Of a stretch of DNA of 64,000 bases, positions 32,625-41,188 are shown piece by piece. Positions within the stretch are counted from its first letter, which is position 1; each line of letters begins with the position of its first letter. Position numbers and translations under genes: made by a program. The notes beneath the pieces are model-generated. The model had not been told where the DNA came from and ran no database searches. It saw nothing but the letters and a program-made list of their open reading frames with translations. The stretch spans positions 114,501 through 178,500 of the forward strand of contig JAIBCC010000008.1 in the NCBI GenBank assembly GCA_019694395.1, written 5' to 3'. This DNA comes from Pyrinomonadaceae bacterium (GTDB lineage Bacteria > Acidobacteriota > Blastocatellia > Pyrinomonadales > Pyrinomonadaceae).

Positions 32625-35201
32625 ATGCGAATCTTAATTAAATTTTCCCTTTTCTTTTTGGTGCTGATTTTTGCTCAATCAGTTTTCGCCTTTCAAATAA
32701 CAAGTTTGAATTTGCGAGTGGTTGACCAAAATGGAGATTTAGTGCCGAATGTTACGGTTGAATTAAAACTTGGCAATAAAATCGTCAAGAAGATTACAAA
32801 TGAAGAGGGTAAAGAAATAGTTTTCTCAAAACTTCAATCAGGTAAATACATTTTAGACATTGAAGCCAAAGGATTTACATCTTTATCACAGGAGGTTGAG
32901 GTAAAATCCGGCAAAAATGATTTAGTCGTAAATTTAGAAATTAGCGGAATAGTTGAAAATGTAAAAATTGAAAGAGATGTTCAAGAAAAAAGTATTGATG
33001 AGGCGTTCAGTGGATTTTTCACGAGAGAGCAAATTGATGCGCTCCCTGATGAACCAAAGGAAATAGAGCAAGAGTTAAAAAGACGTTATGGCGAAGATAC
33101 GATTATTCGTGTTGATGGATTTAGCGGAAAGATGCCGAAAAAATCACAAATCGCCTCAATTAAGGCTAGTTTAAGTTCTTTTGACGCAGAAAATCACGAA
33201 CTTGGTTTTACTTATGTAGATATTATTACCAAAGTTGGTAAGGAATCATTTAGCGGAAGTCTTGGTTTGCGGTTTAATGATGAATCCTTAAATGCCAGAA
33301 ACCCTTTTTCTGCAAATCGCTTACCTGAACAAACACGCGATATTGATTTTTTCCTGGTAGGTCCATTGAAAAAAAATAATTCTTTCTTTTGGATATGGCT
33401 TGGCAATAATAGAAATCTCAAAAGGGAAAATATTATTGCCCGTCTCCCAACAGGTTCAGTGAACAATTCTATCAATAGTCAAACAACATCAAGTTATATT
33501 AGTGGCAATATTAACCAAAACCTGATAAAACAGCACGTTGCCAGAATCCAATATGATTTTTTGCATAAAGATTCTGAGAATCTGGGAGTTGGCGGTTTTA
33601 ATTTACCGGAAAAAGCATTTTCCCTTAATTTTCAACAACATAATGTGCAAGTTTCCGAATCAGGTTACATTGGCAATCGTTTTCTCAACACATTTCAATT
33701 GGAATTTACCCGTGAATCTACAAAAAGAACTCCACAAAATGAAGATACGGCAATAATTGTTTTAGATGCTTTCAGCAAAGGCGGGGCAGGCAATGCCAGC
33801 CAAAATGTGCGGCAACATCTTTGGTTTGCCGATAATTTACTGTGGGGATACAAAAAGCACGCTCTAAAAATCGGTGGTTTAGTCTCTTTTGAAACAAGAA
33901 ACGAAACGTCAAAATTGAATCAGAACGGAACTTTTTTATTTTCAAGTTTAGACGATTTTCAAGCTCAGAAACCATCAATTTTTACCCAAAATAAAGGAAT
34001 CAGAAACTCAAAAGTCTCAAACATACAGGTAGGTGTGTATTTCCAAGATGATTTTCGGATTCGGAAAAGCTTTGGTTTAAGTTTCGGCTTGCGTTACGAA
34101 TGGCAAAATAATCTAAATGATTACAATAATTTTTCACCCCGTCTAGGTTTCACTTGGTCGCCGTATAAATCAGGAAAAGCAACTTTTCGCGGGGGAATTG
34201 GACTTTTTTATAATTGGTTGGAAACAGAGACCTTATCGTTTATTGCTAATCAAAGTATTGACCAGCCCAGCGAGACAATTATTATCAATCCAAATTTTCT
34301 AAATCCGTTTCAAAACGGAACAAGTCAATTTCTACCAAAAAGCTATTGGAAAAAAGCCGATGATTTCAAAAACCCTTACGTTATTCATTCCTCAATCGGA
34401 GTTGAAAGCCCGTTGCGAAAAAATTTATCATTGCGGGCAAATTATGTTTTTCAAAAAGGGCTTCATCAATTTAGAAGCCGAAATGTAAATGCACCGATTT
34501 TAGGTGTGAGACCAAATGCGGATTTTGGAAATATTAATCAGGTTGAATCAACGGCTTTCTTTGTAAAAAATTCTCTGACACTTGGGCTTAACGGCGGAAT
34601 TACAAAAAATATTGCTTTCGGAATTAATTATACTTTGGCAAAGAAAACCTCTGATAACAATGGAGTTTTCGGATTGCCAAGCGATAATTTCAATCTAAAA
34701 TCTGATGTTTCCGCTGCTAATGATGACCAAAGACATCGGATTTATGTCTCTCTTGGTTGGAAAATCAGAAAAGGGTTACGCCTTTCGGTAATTTATACTG
34801 CAAATTCACCATTGCCTTACACAATTACCACCGGAAAAGATGAAAACGGGGATACAAATTTTAACGATCGACCTTTTGGATTTTCGCGCAATAGTGAACG
34901 TGGTCACTGGCGCAATCAATTAGATTTAGGCTTTTCATATTTTTTCTCTTTTTTCAATCGTAGTAAGGAATCTTCAGGCACAACATCCATCACAATAGAT
35001 TCTAATGAAATAAGTCCGGGTTTTGATTCAACTGATCCTAAAAAAAGATTTTCAGCGAAACTTTATATAACAGCCCGAAACGTATTAAATCAAACAAACT
35101 TTAATAGTTTTGTTGGGGTGCAAACCTCACCTTTTTTTCGTCAGCCAATTTCCGCCGAAAATCCACGCCGAATTGAATTTGGCTTGAGGTTCTCATTTTA
35201 A
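32625..35201 (+). CDS. TonB-dependent outer-membrane receptor with carboxypeptidase-regulatory-like domain
   Basis: An 858-residue receptor. Signal peptide (ILIKFSLFFLVLIFAQSVFA), then an Ig-like CarboxypepD_reg domain at about residues 27-105 (NLRVVDQNGDLVPNVTVELK, KYILDIEAKGFTSLSQEVEV). A short plug-like region follows (residues ~120-200, with DTIIRVDGFSGKMP), and then a long beta-barrel of aromatic-rich strands ending in the outer-membrane insertion motif PRRIEFGLRFSF. It would import or process a bulky ligand with TonB energy, or bind the co-encoded peptide. Start is ATG 32625, adjacent to the preceding stop. No TonB box is obvious. Confidence 0.87.
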   Translation: MRILIKFSLFFLVLIFAQSVFAFQITSLNLRVVDQNGDLVPNVTVELKLGNKIVKKITNEEGKEIVFSKLQSGKYILDIEAKGFTSLSQEVEVKSGKNDLVVNLEISGIVENVKIERDVQEKSIDEAFSGFFTREQIDALPDEPKEIEQELKRRYGEDTIIRVDGFSGKMPKKSQIASIKASLSSFDAENHELGFTYVDIITKVGKESFSGSLGLRFNDESLNARNPFSANRLPEQTRDIDFFLVGPLKKNNSFFWIWLGNNRNLKRENIIARLPTGSVNNSINSQTTSSYISGNINQNLIKQHVARIQYDFLHKDSENLGVGGFNLPEKAFSLNFQQHNVQVSESGYIGNRFLNTFQLEFTRESTKRTPQNEDTAIIVLDAFSKGGAGNASQNVRQHLWFADNLLWGYKKHALKIGGLVSFETRNETSKLNQNGTFLFSSLDDFQAQKPSIFTQNKGIRNSKVSNIQVGVYFQDDFRIRKSFGLSFGLRYEWQNNLNDYNNFSPRLGFTWSPYKSGKATFRGGIGLFYNWLETETLSFIANQSIDQPSETIIINPNFLNPFQNGTSQFLPKSYWKKADDFKNPYVIHSSIGVESPLRKNLSLRANYVFQKGLHQFRSRNVNAPILGVRPNADFGNINQVESTAFFVKNSLTLGLNGGITKNIAFGINYTLAKKTSDNNGVFGLPSDNFNLKSDVSAANDDQRHRIYVSLGWKIRKGLRLSVIYTANSPLPYTITTGKDENGDTNFNDRPFGFSRNSERGHWRNQLDLGFSYFFSFFNRSKESSGTTSITIDSNEISPGFDSTDPKKRFSAKLYITARNVLNQTNFNSFVGVQTSPFFRQPISAENPRRIEFGLRFSF

Positions 35202-35266
35202 ATTTTCATCATTTTCTCATCCGTGTTAATCTGTTTGAAATCTTAATCTTCTGAAAATCGTAAAAT

Positions 35267-36727
35267 ATGACCGAAAATCAATCTAATCAACTTTCACTGG
35301 TGCGCGGACTCGGTTTACTCGCGGCAATTTCAATCAATGTCGGCAATATCATCGGAACGGGAGTTTTCCTGAAAGCCCGTGTGATGACCTGTAATCTCGG
35401 CTCGCCTGAATGGGTGATGATCGCGTGGATAGCCGCCGGAATTTTGTCATTGGCGGGGGCTTTGACTTATGCTGAATTATCCGCGATGAAGCCGGAAGCT
35501 GGCGGCGAATATGTCTTTTTGCGGGACGGATTCGGCAAAGTTTGGGGTTTCTTATTCGGTTGGATGCGGATTTTTGTGGCTCAAACCGGCTCACAAGCCG
35601 CAGTTGCCGTAGCATTTGCGATTGGTTTAAATGATTTTTACGGGGGCGCACTCAAAAAGGTTATTATTCAAACTTCATCGGTCGAAATAACTTCATTGCA
35701 ATTGATTGCGGTGCTGGTGATTTTGATTTTTACTGCCATCAACTGCCTTTCGGTTTCGTTAACCGGACAATTGGCAACCGTTTTAACTTTCGTCAAGATC
35801 GGGCTAATTTTATTTGTCGGAATCGGTGCATTTATTTGGGTAACGGGCGGCAATTTCGGTAATTTTTCTTTGATTAGTGACGGCGGAAAATGCGAAGGAG
35901 TTGATGATGTTCTGAAATACGGCTCGTCAAATTATTCGTTTATCCAAGGCTTTGCCGCCGCAATGTTAGCGGCGTTATGGGGCTACGACGGCTGGAACAA
36001 TTTGTCGAGCGTGGCGGGTGAAGTCAAAAATCCGAATCGTAACATTCCGCTGGCTATCATTGGCGGAACGGTTTTAATCATAATTTTATATCTTTTCGTT
36101 CACGTTGCTTATTTTTATGTGCTTGATCCTACAACAATTGCCTCGGTTTCAAAAGATTCTTCGGTAGCTAAAGAAGTTGTTTCGAGATTTTTCGGTGGTG
36201 GAAATGTTGCCGCCGGAATTGCCGTTTCGATCTTTACGATTGGGTTGATGCTTTCCTCAATCGGCACTTTGCACACCTCAATTTTGGCTGGCGCGCGATA
36301 TCCGTATGCGATGGCGAAAGATGGTGTAATGTTCGATTCGTTGAGCAAACTATCGGAAAAATCAAAAGTTCCGGTAATTGCTTTGCTTGTTCAGGGAATT
36401 TGGGCATCTGTTTTAGCTCTGTCCGGTTCGTTTGACACTTTGACCGATTACGTTATTTTCGGCTCGTGGATCTTTTATGCTTTGGCAACTGCCACCATTT
36501 TTGTTTTCCGCCAAAAATACCCGAATGCAGAAAGACCATACAAAGCGTTTGGCTATCCTGTCGTTCCCGTTTTATTCTTATTTGTAGCAGGTTGGTTGCT
36601 GATAACAACTATGAAAAGCTCACCAACGCAATCTTTTGCAGGAATTTTCTTAATTTTGCTCGGATTACCAATTTATTATTATTTGACGAGTAAAAATCCT
36701 AAGGCAAAGGAAGAAAAAGCGGAATAA
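35267..36727 (+). CDS. APC-superfamily amino acid permease
   Basis: A 486-residue inner-membrane transporter with about 12 hydrophobic segments. The first helix carries the substrate-binding unwound motif (INVGNIIGTGVFLKARVM), and the sixth the GYDGWNNLSSVAGEVKNPNR block, typical of the LAT/basic amino-acid group. Substrate is not determined; a cationic or neutral amino acid is likely. Within 10 bp of the PilZ gene and co-directional. Hydroxyproline uptake is a possibility but it lies 27 kb from that cluster. Confidence 0.88.
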   Translation: MTENQSNQLSLVRGLGLLAAISINVGNIIGTGVFLKARVMTCNLGSPEWVMIAWIAAGILSLAGALTYAELSAMKPEAGGEYVFLRDGFGKVWGFLFGWMRIFVAQTGSQAAVAVAFAIGLNDFYGGALKKVIIQTSSVEITSLQLIAVLVILIFTAINCLSVSLTGQLATVLTFVKIGLILFVGIGAFIWVTGGNFGNFSLISDGGKCEGVDDVLKYGSSNYSFIQGFAAAMLAALWGYDGWNNLSSVAGEVKNPNRNIPLAIIGGTVLIIILYLFVHVAYFYVLDPTTIASVSKDSSVAKEVVSRFFGGGNVAAGIAVSIFTIGLMLSSIGTLHTSILAGARYPYAMAKDGVMFDSLSKLSEKSKVPVIALLVQGIWASVLALSGSFDTLTDYVIFGSWIFYALATATIFVFRQKYPNAERPYKAFGYPVVPVLFLFVAGWLLITTMKSSPTQSFAGIFLILLGLPIYYYLTSKNPKAKEEKAE

Positions 36728-36730
36728 GTA

Positions 36731-37060
36731 ATGATTGAAAGAAGAAGCGGTCAAGACCGTCGGTCAAACGAACGATTTAGTGTAAATATTGATGTTGAAT
36801 GGGAAGGTTTTGCCGGAAAAGAAAACGGAACCATCAGTGACATTAGTGTTTCAGGTTGTTTTGTGCTTTGTTCAGGTGAAGTTGAAGACGGGGATTATGT
36901 CAAAATTTGGTTTCCCCTAACCAACGGAAAGAAGATTCAATTTATGGCAGAAATAGCTAATCACGTTTTTGAAATCGGATTTGGCGCAAAATTTATCAAC
37001 CTTTCCGAAGCGCAAATTGATTTTTTAGAAGTGTTTGTTGATACTTTGCGAGAAGATTAG
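36731..37060 (+). CDS. PilZ-domain protein
   Basis: A 109-residue single-domain protein. The N-terminal RRSGQDRRSNERF provides the arginine-rich c-di-GMP-binding motif, and GTISDISVSGCFVLC is the D/N-x-S-x-x-G motif of the barrel. It should bind c-di-GMP and regulate motility, adhesion or exopolysaccharide; the target is unknown. It starts three bases after the permease stop, suggesting co-transcription. Confidence 0.87.
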   Translation: MIERRSGQDRRSNERFSVNIDVEWEGFAGKENGTISDISVSGCFVLCSGEVEDGDYVKIWFPLTNGKKIQFMAEIANHVFEIGFGAKFINLSEAQIDFLEVFVDTLRED

Positions 37061-37069
37061 GTCAGTCGG

Positions 37070-37153
37070 CAGTAACAGTTGCAGCAGCATATTTTAGTTG
37101 TTGATATTTTTATTTGAGAATTTACGATTGTTTGCAGATGCAACTGCTACTGC
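37070..37153. repeat. Intergenic dyad repeat, CAGTAG type
   Basis: Left GCAGTAACAGTTGC (37070-37083) and right GCAACTGCTACTGC (37140-37153) are reverse complements apart from one base. It lies between the convergent PilZ and WD40 genes, where it could act as a terminator. Confidence 0.8.
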
Positions 37154-37250
37154 TACTCGTCTTTTAATTTCTCTTTTCAGAATTAGAGTGACGCAATGAA
37201 TCAATTTGCCATTCTTTGAGACTTTTATAATCTCTGCGTAATTTTAATTA

Positions 37251-38363
37251 TTACTTAGTATCCCAAATTAAAATAGTGTTTTTTTGACCTGCTGTTACCA
37301 AAGTTCGGTCTGTTGGACTAAAAGCTATTTGGGGACTAGCTCCTTCGAGCGTTTCCTTTAGGATACCGGTTTTTACATCCCAAATCTTGACATTTTTTTT
37401 ATCTGCTGTTGCAATTACTTCTCCGTCATTACTGAATTTAATCGCATAGATGTTATCTTTATGACCAATCAGGGATTGTAATGATTTTCCCGTTTTTAAG
37501 TTCCATATTTTGATTTCTCCATTTTGAAAACCTGTTGCTAACAGTTCTCCATTAGGACTAAAGTTTATTGTTGCAACCTCTTTCTCGAACTCTAACGTCT
37601 CAGACAGTTTTCCTGTTGCTACTTCCCAAATCTTTACTGTTCTATCACGGCTATATGAAACTAACCTATCTCCTTTTGGGCTGAATTGCATTCCATAAAC
37701 AGTATCTTTGTGGCTGTATTCTTTCGTCAAACTATTGTCTATAAGTGTAGTTTTGAGTTGATAGCTTTTAGCATCCCAAAAATATATGATTTCAAAATTT
37801 GATGAGGCTAGGATTTGTCCGGTGGGATCATAAGTCAGGCGGATAACATTTCCCGGATGGCTAAAAGTTTTGGTCATTTGCCCTGTTGTTGAATTCCACA
37901 GTTTTATTTCTGACTTGCCATAAATAGAACCACTTGCTATTGTTTCCCCATCAGCACTAATAGATGCTTTGGGAAGAATACTTGATTCGAGTAAAGTAAC
38001 CTTATTATCAGAATTTACATCCCAGCAATTAACAGATTTTCCGACAGTTGTGGCAATTAACTTTTGCCCATCGGAGCTAAACGATAGCTGAAATATCGTT
38101 TGGTCACCAGTAAGAATTCGCTTTCTTTGACCAGTAGAAGTTTCTATTAACCAAACATCACTGCCGCCATCTTCTACTATTGCGATTGATTTACCATCGG
38201 GGCTAAATGATACTAAACCTAATTGGTGCTTGGGTAATGACAGCACCATTTTAGGTTTTATGCTTGTTAAAGAATTGGTTTGTTGAGCCAAAATGCCATT
38301 TAGACTGACAATAATCAACATTTGCAAAGTAAATATTCGTAGGAAAAAAAAATATTTTTGCAT
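37251..38363 (-). CDS. Exported WD40-repeat protein
   Basis: A 370-residue protein with a signal-like N-terminus (FFFLRIFTLQMLIIVSLNGI) and about seven WD40 blades: for example LGLVSFSPDGKSIAIVEDGG, VYGMQFSPKGDRLVSYSRDR followed by VKIWEV, and IYAIKFSNDGEVIATADKKN followed by VKIWDV. A full propeller fills nearly the whole length, so no catalytic domain is present; a protein-binding role outside the cytoplasm is likely. AT-richer than its neighbours. No operon partner. Confidence 0.88.
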   Translation of the reverse strand: MQKYFFFLRIFTLQMLIIVSLNGILAQQTNSLTSIKPKMVLSLPKHQLGLVSFSPDGKSIAIVEDGGSDVWLIETSTGQRKRILTGDQTIFQLSFSSDGQKLIATTVGKSVNCWDVNSDNKVTLLESSILPKASISADGETIASGSIYGKSEIKLWNSTTGQMTKTFSHPGNVIRLTYDPTGQILASSNFEIIYFWDAKSYQLKTTLIDNSLTKEYSHKDTVYGMQFSPKGDRLVSYSRDRTVKIWEVATGKLSETLEFEKEVATINFSPNGELLATGFQNGEIKIWNLKTGKSLQSLIGHKDNIYAIKFSNDGEVIATADKKNVKIWDVKTGILKETLEGASPQIAFSPTDRTLVTAGQKNTILIWDTK

Positions 38364-38457
38364 AATGGTCTCCTAATTCTGTCTAATTTTTCTGTAAGCT
38401 ATATAAAATGATCAAAAAAAGGAGATAAATCTCATTTCGCCTTCGGAAGTTGAGTTT

Positions 38458-39939
38458 TTATTCTTCTTTTAATTTTTCCAAAGCCTCACGCGCAATTTCC
38501 CGGTCGTCAAAATGGTATTTGTTATTACCAATGATTTGATAAGTTTCGTGACCTTTTCCCGCAATTAAAACCACATCGCCTGCCTTTGCTTTTTTGATAG
38601 CCGTATGAATTGCTTCGTGCCGGTCTGAAACGACCAAATAAGGGCAATTCGTGTCTTTTATTCCAACTTCGATTTGCGAAATAATTTCCAAAGGGTCTTC
38701 GGTGCGCGGATTGTCAGAGGTAATAATCGCCAAATCACTGTGCTTTCCGGCAATTTCGCCCATCGGCGCACGTTTGGTTTTGTCACGGTCGCCGCCGCAG
38801 CCGAAAACTGTAATAATCCGACCTTTGGTTAAATCGCGGGCAGTTTTCAAAACATTCAAGAGCGCATCGTCCGAATGTGCGTAATCAACTACAATCGCAA
38901 AATCTCCGTCGTGCGGAACACGCTCGAAACGTCCCGGCGCACCGACGCAAGTTTCGATTCCTTGCACGATCTTATCCAAATCATAGCCCAGTTCAAGCGA
39001 AGTCGCAGTCGCCGCTAAAATATTGTAAACGTGCGGCTTGCCGACTAATGGTGAAGTTACTTGGCGATTTCCGCTTGGAGTTTTGAGCAAAAATGAAGTT
39101 CCTTTCAAAAGCGAAACTTCGATATTTTCGGGAGTCAGATCGGCAGAATTATTGATGGCAAAAGTCAATACTCTCTGCCCGTTAGCTTTTAATTCATTGG
39201 CTAGTTTCGCGCCCCATTCGTCATCAATAAAAACAACACTGGAAGCAGGTTTTTCGCCTAAACTTCCGTCAAATAATTTCTTTTTTGCCTCGAAATAATT
39301 TTCCATCGTTAAATGGTAATCGAGATGGTCACGGGTTAAATTGGTGAAAATCGCTACTTGAAAACGGAGCGCATCGCATCGGTGCAGATCAATCGCTTGC
39401 GAAGATGTTTCCATTACCGCCATCTGACAACCTGCTTCAACCGCTTCGGCTAAAAATCTTTGTGTATCGCTGGCTTCGGGCGTGGTGCGGATTGCCGGTT
39501 CGCTTTTTTCGCCAATCCGATATTCAACGGTGGTCAGCATCGCACCTTTTTCGCCATTGGCTTCGGCTAAAGCGTAAGTCAAATAAGTTGTCGTTGTTTT
39601 TCCGTTAGTTCCGGTAACTCCGACCAATTTTAATTTGTGTGAAGGGTTGTCGTTAATAACGGCAGCGGCTTGAGCAAGTGCAACACGCGCATTTTCTACT
39701 TGCAGCCACGCCCCTTCAAAATTTTCGGGAGCTTCCGATTCCGAAATTACGCCGACTGCACCGCGCCGCATCACATCTTCGATAAATTTATGACCGTCCA
39801 TTGTCAAGCCTTTGATAGCGACAAAAAGACTTCCCGCGCCCGCCTGACGCGAATCGTGCGTGACATCGGTGATTGTTTGATTGGTTTCGCCTGATAATTT
39901 GGCGTTTAATGCTTCTGCAACGGTTTTTAGATTGCTCAA
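38458..39939 (-). CDS. murE: UDP-MurNAc-L-Ala-D-Glu:meso-diaminopimelate ligase
   Basis: Adds meso-diaminopimelate to the peptidoglycan precursor. A 493-residue Mur ligase: P-loop GVTGTNGKTTTTYL at about residue 107, the central ETSSQAIDLHR and NLTRDHLDYHLTMENYF blocks, and the C-terminal DNPRTEDP, which is the signature of meso-DAP-adding enzymes (lysine-adding ones differ at the DNPR site). A DAP-type cell wall follows. The start at 39939 lies 21 nt from a repeat arm. No other mur/fts gene is adjacent, so it is outside the usual dcw cluster. Confidence 0.96.
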   Translation of the reverse strand: MSNLKTVAEALNAKLSGETNQTITDVTHDSRQAGAGSLFVAIKGLTMDGHKFIEDVMRRGAVGVISESEAPENFEGAWLQVENARVALAQAAAVINDNPSHKLKLVGVTGTNGKTTTTYLTYALAEANGEKGAMLTTVEYRIGEKSEPAIRTTPEASDTQRFLAEAVEAGCQMAVMETSSQAIDLHRCDALRFQVAIFTNLTRDHLDYHLTMENYFEAKKKLFDGSLGEKPASSVVFIDDEWGAKLANELKANGQRVLTFAINNSADLTPENIEVSLLKGTSFLLKTPSGNRQVTSPLVGKPHVYNILAATATSLELGYDLDKIVQGIETCVGAPGRFERVPHDGDFAIVVDYAHSDDALLNVLKTARDLTKGRIITVFGCGGDRDKTKRAPMGEIAGKHSDLAIITSDNPRTEDPLEIISQIEVGIKDTNCPYLVVSDRHEAIHTAIKKAKAGDVVLIAGKGHETYQIIGNNKYHFDDREIAREALEKLKEE

Positions 39940-39960
39940 AATTTAATTCCTCGAAAAATA

Positions 39961-40047
39961 TTGGTCTTTGGTTTTTGGCTTTTGGTCTTTGTTGGCTCTT
40001 TAATTTTAAGTAAAGACCAAAGACCGAAGACCGAAGACCAAAGACCA
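39961..40047. repeat. Intergenic dyad repeat, GGTCTTTG/CAAAGACC type
   Basis: Left arm 39961-39991 (TTGGTCTTTGGTTTTTGGC and on), right arm 40012-40047 (five GAAGACC/AAAGACC units). Complementary throughout; loop only 20 nt. Between divergent genes murE and the small membrane protein. Confidence 0.9.
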
Positions 40048-40127
40048 GATTCAAATCAATCTGAATTATACATTTATGGATTGCGTTTGAAAAATGAGCT
40101 ATGATGAGATTGCGAGGTTTTATAAAA

Positions 40128-40397
40128 ATGAAGTGGTTCAAACTAATACTTTTGGCACTTGTTGTTGTTTTCGCAGTAATGCTTGGTTTTTGGATCATCG
40201 GAGTTATTTCGAGTTTGATCTGGTATCTATTTTGGATTGGAATTTTGGTTCTTGGCGGTTACATAGGTTACAAAGTTTTGAGCAAGGGCAAAAATAACGA
40301 GCTTGAAGGAAGAGATGCGGTTTCACAAATCGAATTGGAAAACGCGAAAATTATCAAGAGTTTAGAAGATTTCAAGCGCGAAACAACTAAAAAGTAA
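40128..40397 (+). CDS. Small membrane protein with charged tail
   Basis: An 89-residue protein with two close membrane segments (LILLALVVVFAVMLGFWIIG and LIWYLFWIGILVLGGYIGYK) and a 40-residue hydrophilic, probably helical tail (SQIELENAKIIKSLEDFKRE). Unrecognised family. The start is uncertain: ATG 40128 has GAGG ten bases upstream, while ATG 40101 would add nine residues. It faces the convergent gene at 40402 with a four-base gap. Confidence 0.65.
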   Translation: MKWFKLILLALVVVFAVMLGFWIIGVISSLIWYLFWIGILVLGGYIGYKVLSKGKNNELEGRDAVSQIELENAKIIKSLEDFKRETTKK

Positions 40398-40401
40398 AAA
40401 A

Positions 40402-41148
40402 TTATTCTCGTTTTATCGAAGTTGGATTTGCATAAATGAAAAGCTGATTATCTACTCGTTTGACCTCACCTGTAATTTCGATTGGTTCAGCTACAAAATC
40501 AAGTATTTCATTATTTATCGCTTCGCCCTTTTCCGATAAAAGCCATAATTCCGAAACATTTCCTTGAAAATCTTTGACCGCAAAAAGTGGTGCAATTCCT
40601 CCGCGCAGGCACGCAACCGCGCAATCCCGATGCACTTTTGATTGTCCCGGATTCATCACGCCAAGGTAACATTTTGAATCAACAATTTCGCCTTTGAGCG
40701 TAAATTTGCCTAAAGATTCGGATTTTTCGGAAATTTGATTTGTGTTTGGAGACTTTTCAACTGAATCCGTTACGACTTCGATCATTTGCAAATCGTCACG
40801 ATAGATCAAAGTTCCTTTTAATTTGATCTGTTGTCCGTCAAAAGATTTTCCGTCAAACCCGTGTTTTCCTTCGGCAACCAGCGGAATTCGTTCAAATGTC
40901 GGTAAACCGTTATTTTTTTCCGCCTTTTCGATCAACAAAAATGGAATAGTTTTGGCTTGAATTGTTCCCGAAAATTCTTTAACTGTGCCGAATTCAAAAA
41001 CGCTTTTGGCAAAAGGTTTTTGAGCAATCCACAAAATTACTGCCAAACCAATCGCCGCAATAAACGCCAAAATCACAAAAGTTTTGATGATTTTTGATAA
41101 ACTTTTTGGCATTTTCGGCAAATAGCCAATGTAAAAATCTTCGTTCAT
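40402..41148 (-). CDS. Membrane-anchored Cys-containing protein of a Rieske operon
   Basis: A 248-residue protein with one N-terminal membrane helix (IIKTFVILAFIAAIGLAVIL) and two OB-like beta domains. The second holds a conserved-looking Cys/His motif: EIVDSKCYLGVMNPGQSKVH then RDCAVACLRGG. I do not know a name for the family. It follows the Rieske/ferric-reductase-like gene by 39 nt, so a redox or cofactor role for its Cys/His residues is inferred. Start at ATG 41148; the longer reading enters a repeat. Confidence 0.75.
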   Translation of the reverse strand: MNEDFYIGYLPKMPKSLSKIIKTFVILAFIAAIGLAVILWIAQKPFAKSVFEFGTVKEFSGTIQAKTIPFLLIEKAEKNNGLPTFERIPLVAEGKHGFDGKSFDGQQIKLKGTLIYRDDLQMIEVVTDSVEKSPNTNQISEKSESLGKFTLKGEIVDSKCYLGVMNPGQSKVHRDCAVACLRGGIAPLFAVKDFQGNVSELWLLSEKGEAINNEILDFVAEPIEITGEVKRVDNQLFIYANPTSIKRE

Positions 41149-41158
41149 AAATTTTTTT

Positions 41159-41188
41159 AACGCAAAGACGCAAAGGCGCAAAGATTTT
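41159..41188. repeat. GCAAAGACGC-type single arm
   Basis: AACGCAAAGACGCAAAGGCG and continuation, ten bases upstream of the ATG at 41148 on the minus strand and touching the stop codon of the Rieske gene. Confidence 0.75.

Noticed and set aside
39961-40047. Possible CRISPR-like repeat array
   Set aside because: The units are 7 nt, contiguous and form an inverted pair; there are no spacers of uniform length and no cas genes.
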